Shown: one piece after another, positions 1 through 8,119 of the stretch
How positions within the stretch are numbered: position 1 is the stretch's first letter
Layout: every line of letters begins with the position of its first letter
Assembly (NCBI GenBank): GCA_946578345.1
Contig: CAMOBD010000008.1
Location: 1 to 38,917, forward strand
Source: an uncultured Clostridium sp.
GTDB taxonomy: Bacteria > Bacillota > Clostridia > TANB77 > CAG-508
Length of the DNA stretch: 38,917 bases
Reading direction: 5' to 3'
The notes under the pieces: generated by a model
The model's database searches: none
What the model was told of the DNA's origin: nothing
What the model saw: the letters and a program-made list of their open reading frames with translations, nothing else
Made by a program: the position numbers and the translations under genes

Positions 1-60
1 AAATAGTAATTTATAGAGATGATACAATAAAAATTTAATTATAAAAAATTGAAAAAAGAG

Positions 61-89
61 TTGCATTTTTTAAACTTTTTGCATATAAT
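61..89 (+). promoter_or_regulatory. Sigma-A type promoter of arsR
   Basis: A -35 box TTGCAT (61-66) and a -10 box TATAAT (84-89) are separated by 17 bp. The predicted start lies within or just before the operator-like repeat at 91-114, which suits repression by ArsR. Confidence 0.75.
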
Positions 90-90
90 A

Positions 91-114
91 CTATATAGAC
101 GATTATCTATATAG
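91..114. promoter_or_regulatory. Probable ArsR operator
   Basis: Two copies of the self-complementary core CTATATAG lie at 91-98 and 107-114, immediately downstream of the -10 box. The half-site CTATATAGAC (91-100) recurs as its exact reverse complement, GTCTATATAG, at 503-512 before the permease gene. Operators overlapping the promoter are typical of autoregulating ArsR-family repressors. Confidence 0.6.
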
Positions 115-145
115 ATAAATTTATAAATTGAAAGGAAGTGTAAAA

Positions 146-451
146 ATGGATAAGAAAAGATGTGTCGAAAAAGCTGAAATATTTAAAGTATTATCAGATT
201 CTAACAGATTACAAATAATAGATATGCTTTCTTGTGGCGAAATGTGTGTGTGTAAAATATTAGAAAAATTTAATATAACTCAGCCAACATTATCACACCA
301 TTTAAAGGTATTAGCAGATAGTGGAATTGTAACATCAAGGAAAGAGGGAAACTGGAATTACTATAAATTAAATGATAAAAAGATGAATGAAATAATTGAA
401 TTTTTACACTTTATTTCAAATGATAAAAAAGATTGCATTTGTAAAAAATAG
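146..451 (+). CDS. arsR: ArsR-family metalloregulatory repressor
   Basis: This 101-residue winged-helix protein should repress its own operon and release DNA on binding trivalent arsenic or a similar thiophilic ion. The HTH recognition region is about residues 44-63 (ITQPTLSHHLKVL). The metal-sensing cysteines typical of ArsR (CVC) are seen as Cys34 and Cys36, with extra cysteines at 30, 97 and 99. An in-frame TTG at 128 overlaps the ribosome binding site AAAGGAAG, so ATG 146 is the better start. The gene leads an operon with an ArsP-type permease and a thioredoxin-like protein, and operator-like repeats stand before this gene and before the permease. The inducer (arsenite, organoarsenical or other metal) cannot be told from sequence alone. 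Confidence 0.9.
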   Translation: MDKKRCVEKAEIFKVLSDSNRLQIIDMLSCGEMCVCKILEKFNITQPTLSHHLKVLADSGIVTSRKEGNWNYYKLNDKKMNEIIEFLHFISNDKKDCICKK

Positions 452-502
452 AAAAAGCACCTTATAATAGGTGTTATATTTTAAAACAGTATATTGATGG
501 TT

Positions 503-512
503 GTCTATATAG
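503..512. promoter_or_regulatory. Second ArsR half-site before the permease gene
   Basis: GTCTATATAG here is the reverse complement of 91-100 in the arsR operator. It lies 25 bp before the permease start, so the permease may also be controlled directly. A weak hairpin (about 456-475, arms CACCT and AGGTG) separates arsR from it. Confidence 0.4.
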
Positions 513-536
513 TATTTATAAGAAAGGAGTTTTTTA

Positions 537-1568
537 ATGCAGTATATTCAAAATGTATTTAGTTGGCTGAATAGTGTATTTTTAGAAATGAGTTGGCTAT
601 CAAACTTGATTACTTGGATTGTAAACAATGTTTTTAGATTGCCAATAAATAATGAAAGTACACTTGGAAAAATTGGTGGTAGCATACAATTTTTTATGTA
701 TGATTTTATAAAAATTATGATTCTATTGTGTGTTCTTATTTTTATATTTTCATATATAGAAAGTAAATTTACACCAGAAAAAACAAAACAAATATTAAGT
801 AAGCTAAAAGGTGTAAAAGGTGCAATACTTGGAGCTTTACTTGGAACAATAACGCCATTTTGTAGTTGTTCGAGTATTCCAATTTTCATTAGTTTTGTGA
901 AAGCAAAATTACCTATGGAAGTTACATTTAGTTTTCTTATTTCTTCGCCATTTGTTGATTTAGCATCTACTGTACTTTTAGCATCTATGTTTGGTTGGAA
1001 AGTAGCAATAGTTTATGTTGTTGTAGGTGTGTTATTAGCCGTTGTAGGAGGAATAATAATTGGAAAATTAAAATTAGAAAAATATATTGAAAAATATGTT
1101 TTTGATACACAGGTTGGAGAAAATAAAGATTTAGAACCAACAAAGAAAGAAAGGTTACAATATGCTAAAGAACAAGTAAAAGATATTTTCATTAATGTAT
1201 GGAAATATGTTTTATTAGGAGTTGGAATAGGTACATTTATTCATAATTGGATTCCTCAAACAATTATAGAAACAATTTTAGGAGAAGGAAATATATTTGC
1301 ACCAGTATTAGCAGCAGTCGTTGGAATACCAATGTATGCAGATATATTTGGAACATTACCAATAGCAGAGGCTTTGGTACTTAAAGGAACAGGAATAGGA
1401 ACAGTATTAACATTTATGATGGGTGTAACTGCTTTATCAGTACCATCTATTGTAATGCTAAGAAATGTAATGAAACCTAAATTACTTGCAATTTTTGTAG
1501 GAATTATAGCAATTGGAATTATTTTTATTGGCTATGTATTTAATATATTTTCATTTGTATTAGTTTAA
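537..1568 (+). CDS. arsP: ArsP/YraQ-type (DUF318) permease
   Basis: This 343-residue polytopic membrane protein has about eight hydrophobic segments and a central charged cytoplasmic loop (about residues 165-205). The motif TPFCSCSSIP at residues 106-115, with Cys109 and Cys111, is the hallmark of the ArsP/UPF0718 permeases. Characterised ArsP members export trivalent organoarsenicals such as methylarsenite; other family members are uncharacterised. The upstream arsR and downstream thiol protein support an arsenic or metalloid efflux role. The start ATG 537 follows AGAAAGGAG. Length is normal for the family. Confidence 0.85.
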   Translation: MQYIQNVFSWLNSVFLEMSWLSNLITWIVNNVFRLPINNESTLGKIGGSIQFFMYDFIKIMILLCVLIFIFSYIESKFTPEKTKQILSKLKGVKGAILGALLGTITPFCSCSSIPIFISFVKAKLPMEVTFSFLISSPFVDLASTVLLASMFGWKVAIVYVVVGVLLAVVGGIIIGKLKLEKYIEKYVFDTQVGENKDLEPTKKERLQYAKEQVKDIFINVWKYVLLGVGIGTFIHNWIPQTIIETILGEGNIFAPVLAAVVGIPMYADIFGTLPIAEALVLKGTGIGTVLTFMMGVTALSVPSIVMLRNVMKPKLLAIFVGIIAIGIIFIGYVFNIFSFVLV

Positions 1569-1590
1569 AAAATAGAAAGGAAGAATTTAT

Positions 1591-1824
1591 ATGGATATTA
1601 AAGTTTTAGAAAGAGCTTGTTGTGGAGGAAAAAAATTACAATCTATTGTAGAAGAAACTGTAAAAGAATTAGGAATAAAAGCAAATATAGAAATTATAGG
1701 AGATATGCAACAAATTATGGCATTAGGAATAATGAGAACACCAGCACTTATAATTGATGATAAAGTGGTAGTACAAGGGAGAGTTCCAAAGAAAGATGAA
1801 ATAAAAAAATTATTTCAAAAATAA
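1591..1824 (+). CDS. Small thioredoxin-fold protein of the redox-active disulfide family
   Basis: This 77-residue protein has the beta-alpha-beta pattern of the small thioredoxin-like family often encoded beside ArsP/DUF318 permeases. The cis-proline element is present as Thr50-Pro51 (RTPALIIDD). The usual N-terminal CxxC pair is replaced by adjacent cysteines, Cys10-Cys11 in ACCGGKK, so ordinary CxxC dithiol chemistry may be changed; metalloid binding by the vicinal thiols is an inference. It starts 22 bp after the permease, behind GAAAGGAAG, and ends the operon before the terminator at 1841-1876. Confidence 0.8.
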   Translation: MDIKVLERACCGGKKLQSIVEETVKELGIKANIEIIGDMQQIMALGIMRTPALIIDDKVVVQGRVPKKDEIKKLFQK

Positions 1825-1840
1825 ATGAATAATAAATTTT

Positions 1841-1876
1841 ATAAAAGCAAGTGATTTGATAATTACTTGCTTTTAT
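1841..1876. terminator. Intrinsic terminator of the ars operon
   Basis: The 12-bp perfect stem ATAAAAGCAAGT (1841-1852) pairs with 1865-1876. The flanking A and T runs would let it work in either direction. Confidence 0.8.
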
Positions 1877-1953
1877 GTTATGGTATAATCAAACACACAA
1901 ATTACAATTTCTAAATTAATATATTTGAAAATATAGATTAGTTGTTTTGTTTA

Positions 1954-1962
1954 TGATATAAT
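1954..1962 (+). promoter_or_regulatory. Extended -10 promoter element
   Basis: TGATATAAT (TG at 1954-1955, TATAAT at 1957-1962) is an extended -10 box with no clear -35. The same -10 followed by a similar short leader recurs before genes at 2865, 3477, 20782 and 25724. Confidence 0.5.
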
Positions 1963-2010
1963 GCTATAAAATAATAGATTGATAGTTATAAAATATAAGG
2001 AGGTCTTTAT

Positions 2011-2772
2011 ATGAGTAATAAACAAAGAATATTTATTGTAATAGGATTAATAGTAATCATTGTAGTAAGTTTTATAAGTGGTCTACTTATTGGACAGAAG
2101 AATTCACCAAAGAATAATTTGGCAGTTAGTGAAATATATGGAGAAACATTTTATGCAAGTATAGAAAGCATAAAACAGTATGATGATGGTAGTTTTCATA
2201 TTAATGTCAAGGGACTAGAAGTTAATGACATAAATTATAGAGGAGACTTTACATTTAAAGTAGATGACAGTATAAATATGACTTGGAAAGGGAAAAAAAT
2301 TAGTGTTTCAGATTTAAAAGAAGGAGACAATATATCAATCACATTTACTGATGAAATAATTAATTCTATTAGTCCAACACCTTTAGATGAAGTTGTAAAA
2401 GTTCAATTATTAAGAGATGAAGAAAATTTAGCTAAAACATACAATTTGGACATTTTAAATATTGATGAAATATCTAGTGTAACTATCGATACATTATCTG
2501 AATTTAGAAAAGTAAAAGGAATTACAGACAAAGAAACAATTGAAACAATATATAATGTTTTTAACAATAAAACAACTCAAATAGAAAGTGTAAATGATAA
2601 TCCAATAAATCCAGATATATTATTTTCTGTTACATTCAAAAATGATAAGGGAGATTATAAGTTAGCTTATATTTATAAAAAAGATAATAAATATTATATA
2701 GAACAACCATATAATGGCATTTATGAAACATCATTAGATGATTTTAAAACAATTGAAGAAATAGTAAAATAA
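2011..2772 (+). CDS. Membrane-anchored extracytoplasmic protein, unknown function
   Basis: This 253-residue protein has one N-terminal hydrophobic helix (about residues 7-28, ending GLLIGQK) and a soluble remainder predicted outside the membrane. The C-terminal half (about 155-253) has alternating beta-type segments, and the middle (about 45-115) resembles a small beta-barrel. I do not recognise the family. It is a single-gene unit: its own extended -10 promoter, ATG behind AAGGAGGT, and a terminator just after the stop. It looks like ICE cargo and no partner is evident. Confidence 0.7.
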   Translation: MSNKQRIFIVIGLIVIIVVSFISGLLIGQKNSPKNNLAVSEIYGETFYASIESIKQYDDGSFHINVKGLEVNDINYRGDFTFKVDDSINMTWKGKKISVSDLKEGDNISITFTDEIINSISPTPLDEVVKVQLLRDEENLAKTYNLDILNIDEISSVTIDTLSEFRKVKGITDKETIETIYNVFNNKTTQIESVNDNPINPDILFSVTFKNDKGDYKLAYIYKKDNKYYIEQPYNGIYETSLDDFKTIEEIVK

Positions 2773-2787
2773 ATCTCTTATTAGTTG

Positions 2788-2822
2788 AGACAGATAATTA
2801 AGTTAAAATTATCTGTCTTTTA
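2788..2822 (+). terminator. Intrinsic terminator
   Basis: The 12-bp stem AGACAGATAATT (2788-2799) pairs with 2807-2818 and is followed by TTTT. It ends the 2011-2772 unit. Confidence 0.8.
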
Positions 2823-2864
2823 GTATATAATTGTAGCAAAATATAGTAAGTTGGAGACAAGAGT

Positions 2865-3182
2865 ATGAATAAAAAAAGAATAATTATAATAACAATATTA
2901 GCAATTTTAATTGTTATTTTAGCCTTATGGATTAGTGGAATAATTCCAAAACAAATAGCACGAGTATCTGCAACAAATTATTTAAAGAAAAACTTTTCAA
3001 AAATGTATTTAGAGTATGTGGACATAGAATGGAGTTCTAATTTTGGAGGATATTCTATAAGATTTAAAGACCAAAATGATGAGATACATGGTTTCTTGAT
3101 GAATAACAAATATTTTCCAATAAATATAGGACAAGGTTTGTTTGGATTTGAAGAAGAATATAGAGCAAAATATGGAGAGTAA
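2865..3182 (+). CDS. Small membrane-anchored protein, unknown function
   Basis: This 105-residue protein has a single N-terminal transmembrane helix (about residues 5-25) followed by an exported domain rich in aromatic residues (IEWSSNFGGYSIRF, then GLFGFEEEY). Small proteins of this layout are common in Clostridia, but I assign no function. A TATAAT-type box and the leader ATAGTAAGTTG-GAG precede ATG 2865. It is followed after 4 bp by a second small membrane ORF, probably co-transcribed. Confidence 0.65.
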   Translation: MNKKRIIIITILAILIVILALWISGIIPKQIARVSATNYLKKNFSKMYLEYVDIEWSSNFGGYSIRFKDQNDEIHGFLMNNKYFPINIGQGLFGFEEEYRAKYGE

Positions 3183-3186
3183 AATT

Positions 3187-3369
3187 ATGAAAAGAAAATA
3201 TTTAATACTATTAATTGTTTTAATATTACTTGGAGTCATTATATTTTTAGGATATAACATTTATAATTATATTAGTTATGTACCTAGAATAGATTCATAT
3301 GAAGATATTAATATCATTGGAAATGAATTTTTAATAGATACCACACAAACAATAAATCTTATTTTATAA
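3187..3369 (+). CDS. Short membrane ORF, probably a truncated gene
   Basis: The ORF gives 60 residues: one hydrophobic helix (about residues 5-27) followed by a short tail that stops abruptly at TINLIL. A longer reading from 3142 would overlap the preceding gene. The ribosome binding site GGAGAG (3174-3179) lies in the last codons of that gene, and ATG 3187 follows at good spacing. The abrupt end without a globular domain suggests the 5' remnant of a longer exported protein, but a genuine small membrane protein is possible. No CGG triplet is near the stop, so this end differs from the frameshift sites described elsewhere. Confidence 0.45.
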   Translation: MKRKYLILLIVLILLGVIIFLGYNIYNYISYVPRIDSYEDINIIGNEFLIDTTQTINLIL

Positions 3370-3476
3370 TGAATAAAGACAACTTACAATTAGTGGGACT
3401 TATAGTTAATTGAAATTATCAGCTTTTTATTATATAATATGTGCTGTAAAAATAGTAAGTTATGGAGAAGAATATT

Positions 3477-3944
3477 ATGGGAGTAGTATTATTTTTATTA
3501 ATAATGTTTGTAATATCGTTAATACCTTATATTATATGTGGAATATTAGCTGTTATATTTATAAGTATAACTCATACAAAATTAATAAAAAGCAAAGTGC
3601 TCAAAATCTTAATAAGCATAAGTATTTTATTGTGTGTATGTATATTAGTATTTAATGTTAGAGATGAGAGACTTGATACTTTATGTGCAGAAATGAATGA
3701 AATTAATGATAATCAAATTCTTATAGGAATGTCAAAGGAACAAGTTATTGAATTATTAGGAGAACCAGAAGAGCAAATTAATGAAGAAAGTATACACTAT
3801 AGATACAATGCTGGAAGTTTCGACAAAGGATTATTTCTTTTTAATACTGCTATTTTCTTTGACAGTTCTTATGGGTGTAAACTTTGGGTACATTTTGATG
3901 AAAATGGTAAAGTAAAACATACTTCAATACAATATATTGCATAA
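3477..3944 (+). CDS. Membrane protein with C-terminal BamE/SmpA-like domain
   Basis: The 155-residue protein has two N-terminal hydrophobic helices (about residues 2-27 and 41-57) and an exported C-terminal domain. The segment GMSKEQVIELLGEPEE (about residues 83-98) is the signature of the SmpA/OmlA/BamE-like fold, which Gram-positives use in many small lipoproteins and anchored proteins of unknown role. An ATG at 3462 overlaps the leader, while GGAGAAG (3464-3470) sits at good distance from ATG 3477, so 3477 is preferred. Leader and terminator match those around the CYTH-like gene at 20782, suggesting exchangeable cargo units. Confidence 0.7.
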   Translation: MGVVLFLLIMFVISLIPYIICGILAVIFISITHTKLIKSKVLKILISISILLCVCILVFNVRDERLDTLCAEMNEINDNQILIGMSKEQVIELLGEPEEQINEESIHYRYNAGSFDKGLFLFNTAIFFDSSYGCKLWVHFDENGKVKHTSIQYIA

Positions 3945-3963
3945 GATTAAATATTTATATAAC

Positions 3964-3995
3964 AAGAACATTTACATTTTAGTAGATGTTCTTTT
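3964..3995 (+). terminator. Intrinsic terminator, near-copy of one at 21288
   Basis: The 12-bp stem AAGAACATTTAC (3964-3975) pairs with 3982-3993 (one G-U pair) and is followed by TTTT. The core, loop and descending arm recur almost unchanged at 21293-21318. Confidence 0.8.
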
Positions 3996-4044
3996 AATTT
4001 ACAAAAAAGGAGGAATGGTAGAATTCCAATAAAGGAGAAAGAAT

Positions 4045-5965
4045 ATAAGTAGAAGAATATTAATATTTTTAGCAATTATAATTAGCATTTTTATTAATGC
4101 ATATCTTTCGGTTAATTTACATTTTATATTAAGCAAAAACTTTGATGGCTTATTTAATATAAATATTATGACAATAATAAACACTTTAATTAATGAAAAG
4201 AAAGTATTTATTATTTTTTTCATTTTAGAAATATTAGTAATATTATTGCTATTGCTTTTTTCAAGTAAAAAGAAAAACATATATCATAGTAATACAATAA
4301 AATTAACAAATAAAATAGAAGTTCCAATTCCAGTAGGAGATGGACAATATGGCACTTCGTGGTGGTTAGATAAAAAAGATTATAGTAAAATTTTTAAATG
4401 TAATATTTTAGATAGAAATAAAAAATATAATGAGGTTTCTTTTTCTTCAGGTGGTGTTATAACTAATTTTGAAAGAAAAGATAATATAGAAAAATATTAC
4501 TATATTGATGATAATGTTCATTTAACCATAGTAGGAAGTTCAGGATCAGGGAAAAGTAGAAGTATTATAATACCAACGATAACTATGCTAGGTTTAGGTC
4601 GGAGAAAATATGTTCATAAGCGATGTTAAAGGTGAACTATATTTATATACAGCTACTAAATTAAAAGAATTAGGATATGATGTAATAGCTATTGATTATA
4701 TACAGTTTTTAAAAAGCAATAAATACAATTATTTAGATATTGTCATAAATGCAGTTGAAGATGGAAATATAGCTTTGGCAGAAAGTTTAGTTAATGATAT
4801 TGTAAATGTATTAGTTACTAAAAATGATAAAACAGAGCCTATATGGGTAAACGGAGAAATGTCAGTAATTAAGACAGCAATAATGGCAGTTGTACTTGAA
4901 AACAAAGGAAAAAGAGAATATCAAACACTTGCTAATGCATATTACTTTGTTGCAGAAATGTTTAAAACAGCAGAAGATGGAGAAATGTTAATTGATAAAT
5001 ATATGAAAAATAAAGATGCGGATGATCCAATTAAGAAGTTTTTTGCAGTAGCAGGAACAGCACCTTCAAAGACACGAGGTAGTTTTGTTGCAGCAGCACT
5101 TTCAACTTTGCAAATGTTTATCAATGATTATGTGGCAAATAATACTCAAAAATCGGATTTTGATTTAAGAAATTTTGCAAAGAAAAAGACAGCAATATAT
5201 ATGTTACTACCAGATGACAGAGATACATATCATAAATTAGGAAGTTTATTAGTACAACAAATTTACACATCACTTGTTGAAACGAGTAGATCTGAAGGGG
5301 GAGAACTAGGTATAAGAATGAATTTTATATTAGATGAATTTGCAAACTTTACTAAAATTGATTCATTCCAGTCTATGCTAACAGTTTCGAGAAGTAGAAA
5401 TATTAGATTTATAATATGCTTACAAAGTTTTGCTCAATTAGAAGAACGATATGGAAAAGAAGGAGCACAAAATATTTTAGATAATTGTGCTTGGATGTAT
5501 TTGAAAAGTGCTAATATAGATACAGCAACAAAAATATCAGATAAATTAGGAACATATACAGCTCAAAGTTATGGAGAAAGCAGTAACTCAAATATAAAAA
5601 ATGATAGAAGTAGTAGTAGCATGAGTCTTGTTTCAAGAAAACTATTAACAGCGGATGAAGTACAAAGGATAGAAAGTCCATATATTTTATTAATGATAGC
5701 AGGAAAACCACCTGCTATTTTAAATGTACCAGATATTTCAAAAATGTACTTTAACCAAATTAATTGTATGGGAACAAAAGCAGAAAATACAAGATTAAGA
5801 ATTGAAAGAGAAAAAGATAGAAAGGAAAGTAAACTAGAAAAAATAAAGATTTGGGAGATATGGAAAAAGTATTATAATTTAGAATTTGACGATTATAGTA
5901 TTGAAGAAAATGAGGAAATAGTAAATATGATAAAAAATAATTTGGAAAGGAAGATAAAAAGTTGA
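4045..5965 (+). CDS. virD4: VirD4/TraG-type coupling ATPase, read across a CGG frameshift
   Basis: This is the type IV coupling protein that delivers the relaxase-DNA complex to the conjugation channel. The rebuilt protein is about 639 residues: two N-terminal membrane helices, Walker A GSSGSGKS (about residues 164-171), SDVKGEL just after the shift, and a Walker B-like FILDEFANF. The 0 frame runs GGT CGG AGA and stops after nine more codons. Dropping the C at 4600 gives GLGGENMFISDVKGEL and continues to 5965. Upstream, the frame has no ATG, GTG or TTG between the stop at 4030 and ATG 4168, which lies inside the second helix. AAAGGAG (4031-4037) is ideally spaced for an ATA codon at 4045, taken here as the start. 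It begins the secretion operon. Confidence 0.85.
4600..4602 (+). other. In-frame CGG at +1 frameshift point (virD4)
   Basis: Codons read GGT CGG AGA. Conserved VirD4 sequence resumes if C4600 is skipped (GGT, then GGA GAA AAT ATG TTC). Confidence 0.85.
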
Positions 5966-6312
5966 AACTAAAAAAGGAAAATGTAAGAAAGATTATTAAG
6001 GTTATATTTAAAATTATATTAGTAATTATTTTGTTAAATACAATGCAACAGGTTGTCAATGCATCTAGTTTGGAAAGTACAAAATTAGTAATTGGAACTG
6101 AAAAATTAGTAGATGCAGTAATAAGTTGGTTGGTAGGAATAGGTATAACGATTTGTGGAGGTTACTTCATTTATTATGTTTATTGTTTAAAGACAAATGA
6201 TGAAGGAGAAAGACGAAGAAATATGCAAAATATAAAGACAACATTAATTGCTATGGTACTTATAACATGTGGATTAGCATTAATAGATACAATATTAGGA
6301 TTCTATAAGTAA
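5962..6312 (+). CDS. Maff2/VirB2-like small membrane subunit of the conjugation apparatus
   Basis: This 116-residue protein has an N-terminal signal-like helix (about residues 12-30, ending VVNASS) followed by two membrane helices (about 48-73 and 92-112) with a charged loop between (NDEGERRRN). The size, layout and position right after the coupling protein match the Maff2/TrbC-type pilin-like subunits of Firmicutes ICEs. It starts with TTG 5962, overlapping the virD4 stop TGA, with GGAAAGGAAG upstream, so translation is probably coupled. Confidence 0.75.
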   Translation: MKLKKENVRKIIKVIFKIILVIILLNTMQQVVNASSLESTKLVIGTEKLVDAVISWLVGIGITICGGYFIYYVYCLKTNDEGERRRNMQNIKTTLIAMVLITCGLALIDTILGFYK

Positions 6313-6352
6313 ATATAAAGAGAATTTATATAAAAAGAAGGTGATTCATTAT

Positions 6353-7192
6353 ATGGCAGATATGCTTGTAGAACTCATAGAAAGTTTTATTGGAGGCTCT
6401 GAAGCAACATTAAACTCTCTTTTTAAAAGCATGGTAAATTTAGTTTTCCATATAGAAAGAGAGCTTAGCAATTTAAAATTAGCAGATGGTAGTTTTATAA
6501 ATTTTAATAAAATTTATGAGACTATTTTTAGTTTCGCAATATATATTCTAATTATTGTTTTTATTAGTAAAGCTATAAAAATTTATTTTATGCTGAGAGA
6601 AGGAGACGCAGAAGAAAATCCTATTCAATTAATGATAGGAATGATTAAAGCAGTAATTATTATGATATGTTTTAAAGAGATTTATAACATATTTGTAGGA
6701 ATAGTACAAGAATTTTTAAATGGAATATTATCCAATATGACTGTTCAAGGAACTAATTTAGCAGAAATTTTAACAGGCAATATGGGGGGAGGAATATTTA
6801 CTGCAGTTGCTTGTTTAGTATTATTGATTGTATGGCTTATATTAATTTGTCAATTTATTATGAAAGGAATAGAAATTCTTGTAATGAGATTGGGAATACC
6901 TTTTGCATCAATTGGACTTTTAAATTCTGATAATGGCGTTTTTACAGAGTATGTAAGAGATTTTCTACTAACTGCTTTTACTCTTGTTGTTCAACTAGGC
7001 TTATTAAATTTATCAATATTAGCACTTGTTAATGGTCATTTAATTTATGGAATTGCAATAGCAATTGTATCTGTAAATACACCAATGATGCTAGGAAAAT
7101 TTATGATAAGACCAAATGGAAGTCTAATAAACAGTATGGGTAATACTGCAAGATCAATAAGAGCATTAATGCCACATTGGAGAAGGAGGTAG
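6353..7192 (+). CDS. VirB6/TrbL-like polytopic membrane protein
   Basis: The 279-residue protein has about six membrane helices and a short polar N-terminus, fitting the VirB6/TrbL-type inner membrane channel component of Gram-positive conjugation systems. The segment REGDAEENP in the first cytoplasmic loop and GNTARSIRALMPHWRRR at the C-terminus are typical of this ICE family. GTG 6341 forms part of the ribosome binding site AAGGTGAT, so ATG 6353 is the better start. The last codons contain the ribosome binding site of the next gene. Confidence 0.8.
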   Translation: MADMLVELIESFIGGSEATLNSLFKSMVNLVFHIERELSNLKLADGSFINFNKIYETIFSFAIYILIIVFISKAIKIYFMLREGDAEENPIQLMIGMIKAVIIMICFKEIYNIFVGIVQEFLNGILSNMTVQGTNLAEILTGNMGGGIFTAVACLVLLIVWLILICQFIMKGIEILVMRLGIPFASIGLLNSDNGVFTEYVRDFLLTAFTLVVQLGLLNLSILALVNGHLIYGIAIAIVSVNTPMMLGKFMIRPNGSLINSMGNTARSIRALMPHWRRR

Positions 7193-7194
7193 AA

Positions 7195-7797
7195 ATGGAC
7201 ACACTAAAAGAAATAATAATAACATTAAGAAATATAGGAATTGGAATTGCAGGGGTTACATTTATTATATTATTAATAAAAATGAGTATAGAGCCAGATG
7301 AAAAAAGTAAATATATAAAATTAACTAAACATTTACTAATTGCAACAATATTAATAACAATTTCATTTAGTCTAGTTGATATACCTAAAATGTATTTTGG
7401 AAGTACGGTTGAGATAGTAGATGAAGGGGCATCTGATATGACAATAGAAAAAGTAGAAGATAAAGATTGTCAAGATAGAGAAGTAGTTAATTTAGGAGGA
7501 AAAAGGTATGTCGTAACTGATACAGGAAAAAAATTGGCAGCACTTACTGATGATGAGCCACTACATTATGCGTTTGGATTATATTCAGAAGGTAAAGTAG
7601 TAGATAATGTTTCGTATTTAAGGTTATTTAATGAGTGCCAAGATTTTTGGAAAGGATATTATGCAGATATACAATATTACAGAGATGCAGATGGATTTAT
7701 ATTTCCCACTACATATACTTATCCAGAATACATTAATGCAAAATCAAATCAAAATAATAATATAGAAACAGGAGGAAATGATAACAATGGAAAGTAA
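7195..7797 (+). CDS. T4SS accessory membrane protein with exported C-terminal domain
   Basis: The 200-residue protein has two N-terminal helices (about residues 9-27 and 44-62) and a predicted extracellular region (about 70-200) ending in an Asn-rich tail. I do not recognise a named domain, but an unnamed protein of this layout commonly follows the VirB6-like gene in Firmicutes ICEs. ATG 7195 follows AGGAGG (7184-7189), encoded in the end of the previous gene. The 3' end overlaps the PrgI gene by about 10 bp, indicating tight coupling. Confidence 0.7.
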   Translation: MDTLKEIIITLRNIGIGIAGVTFIILLIKMSIEPDEKSKYIKLTKHLLIATILITISFSLVDIPKMYFGSTVEIVDEGASDMTIEKVEDKDCQDREVVNLGGKRYVVTDTGKKLAALTDDEPLHYAFGLYSEGKVVDNVSYLRLFNECQDFWKGYYADIQYYRDADGFIFPTTYTYPEYINAKSNQNNNIETGGNDNNGK

Positions 7798-8119
7798 AAG
7801 ATTATTAAAAATACCAAGTCAAATAAGATTAAAAACGGAGTTTTTTGAAGGTTTTGGTACACAAGAATTAATAAGAACAATAATATGTGGTGTAATTGCC
7901 AGTGTTATAGCTTATATTATTTATTTAATATTTAAACAAGCATTAATATCGACACTTATAGTTATAGGAACAATAGTAATGAGTGTTATTTTTTTTACAA
8001 AAAGCAGAAATAATTTTTCAATGTCAGATTCTATAAGGAATATATTAAAATTTCAGACAATGCAAAGAAAATATAAGTATGTCGGAGGTGATTTTTATAA
8101 TAAAAAAGTTGTTAAGTAA
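7787..8119 (+). CDS. prgI: PrgI-family conjugation protein (VirB3-like)
   Basis: The 110-residue protein starts with the characteristic segment of PrgI proteins (IPSQIRLKTEFFEGFGTQEL), followed by two close membrane helices (about residues 30-70) and a short cytoplasmic tail. PrgI/VirB3 proteins partner the VirB4 ATPase, and the gene lies directly before virB4 as usual. ATG 7778 is only two bases from the GGAGG, so ATG 7787 is preferred. The tail codes for KYVGGDF over the presumed virB4 ribosome binding site; the CGG there (8083-8085) is out of frame. Confidence 0.85.
   Translation: MESKRLLKIPSQIRLKTEFFEGFGTQELIRTIICGVIASVIAYIIYLIFKQALISTLIVIGTIVMSVIFFTKSRNNFSMSDSIRNILKFQTMQRKYKYVGGDFYNKKVVK

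Noticed and set aside
8079-8119. CGG at 8083 as an eighth frameshift fusing PrgI to VirB4
   Set aside because: The CGG is out of frame in PrgI (GTC GGA) and in virB4 (TCG GAG). It is part of the virB4 ribosome binding site, and both genes are complete without a shift.
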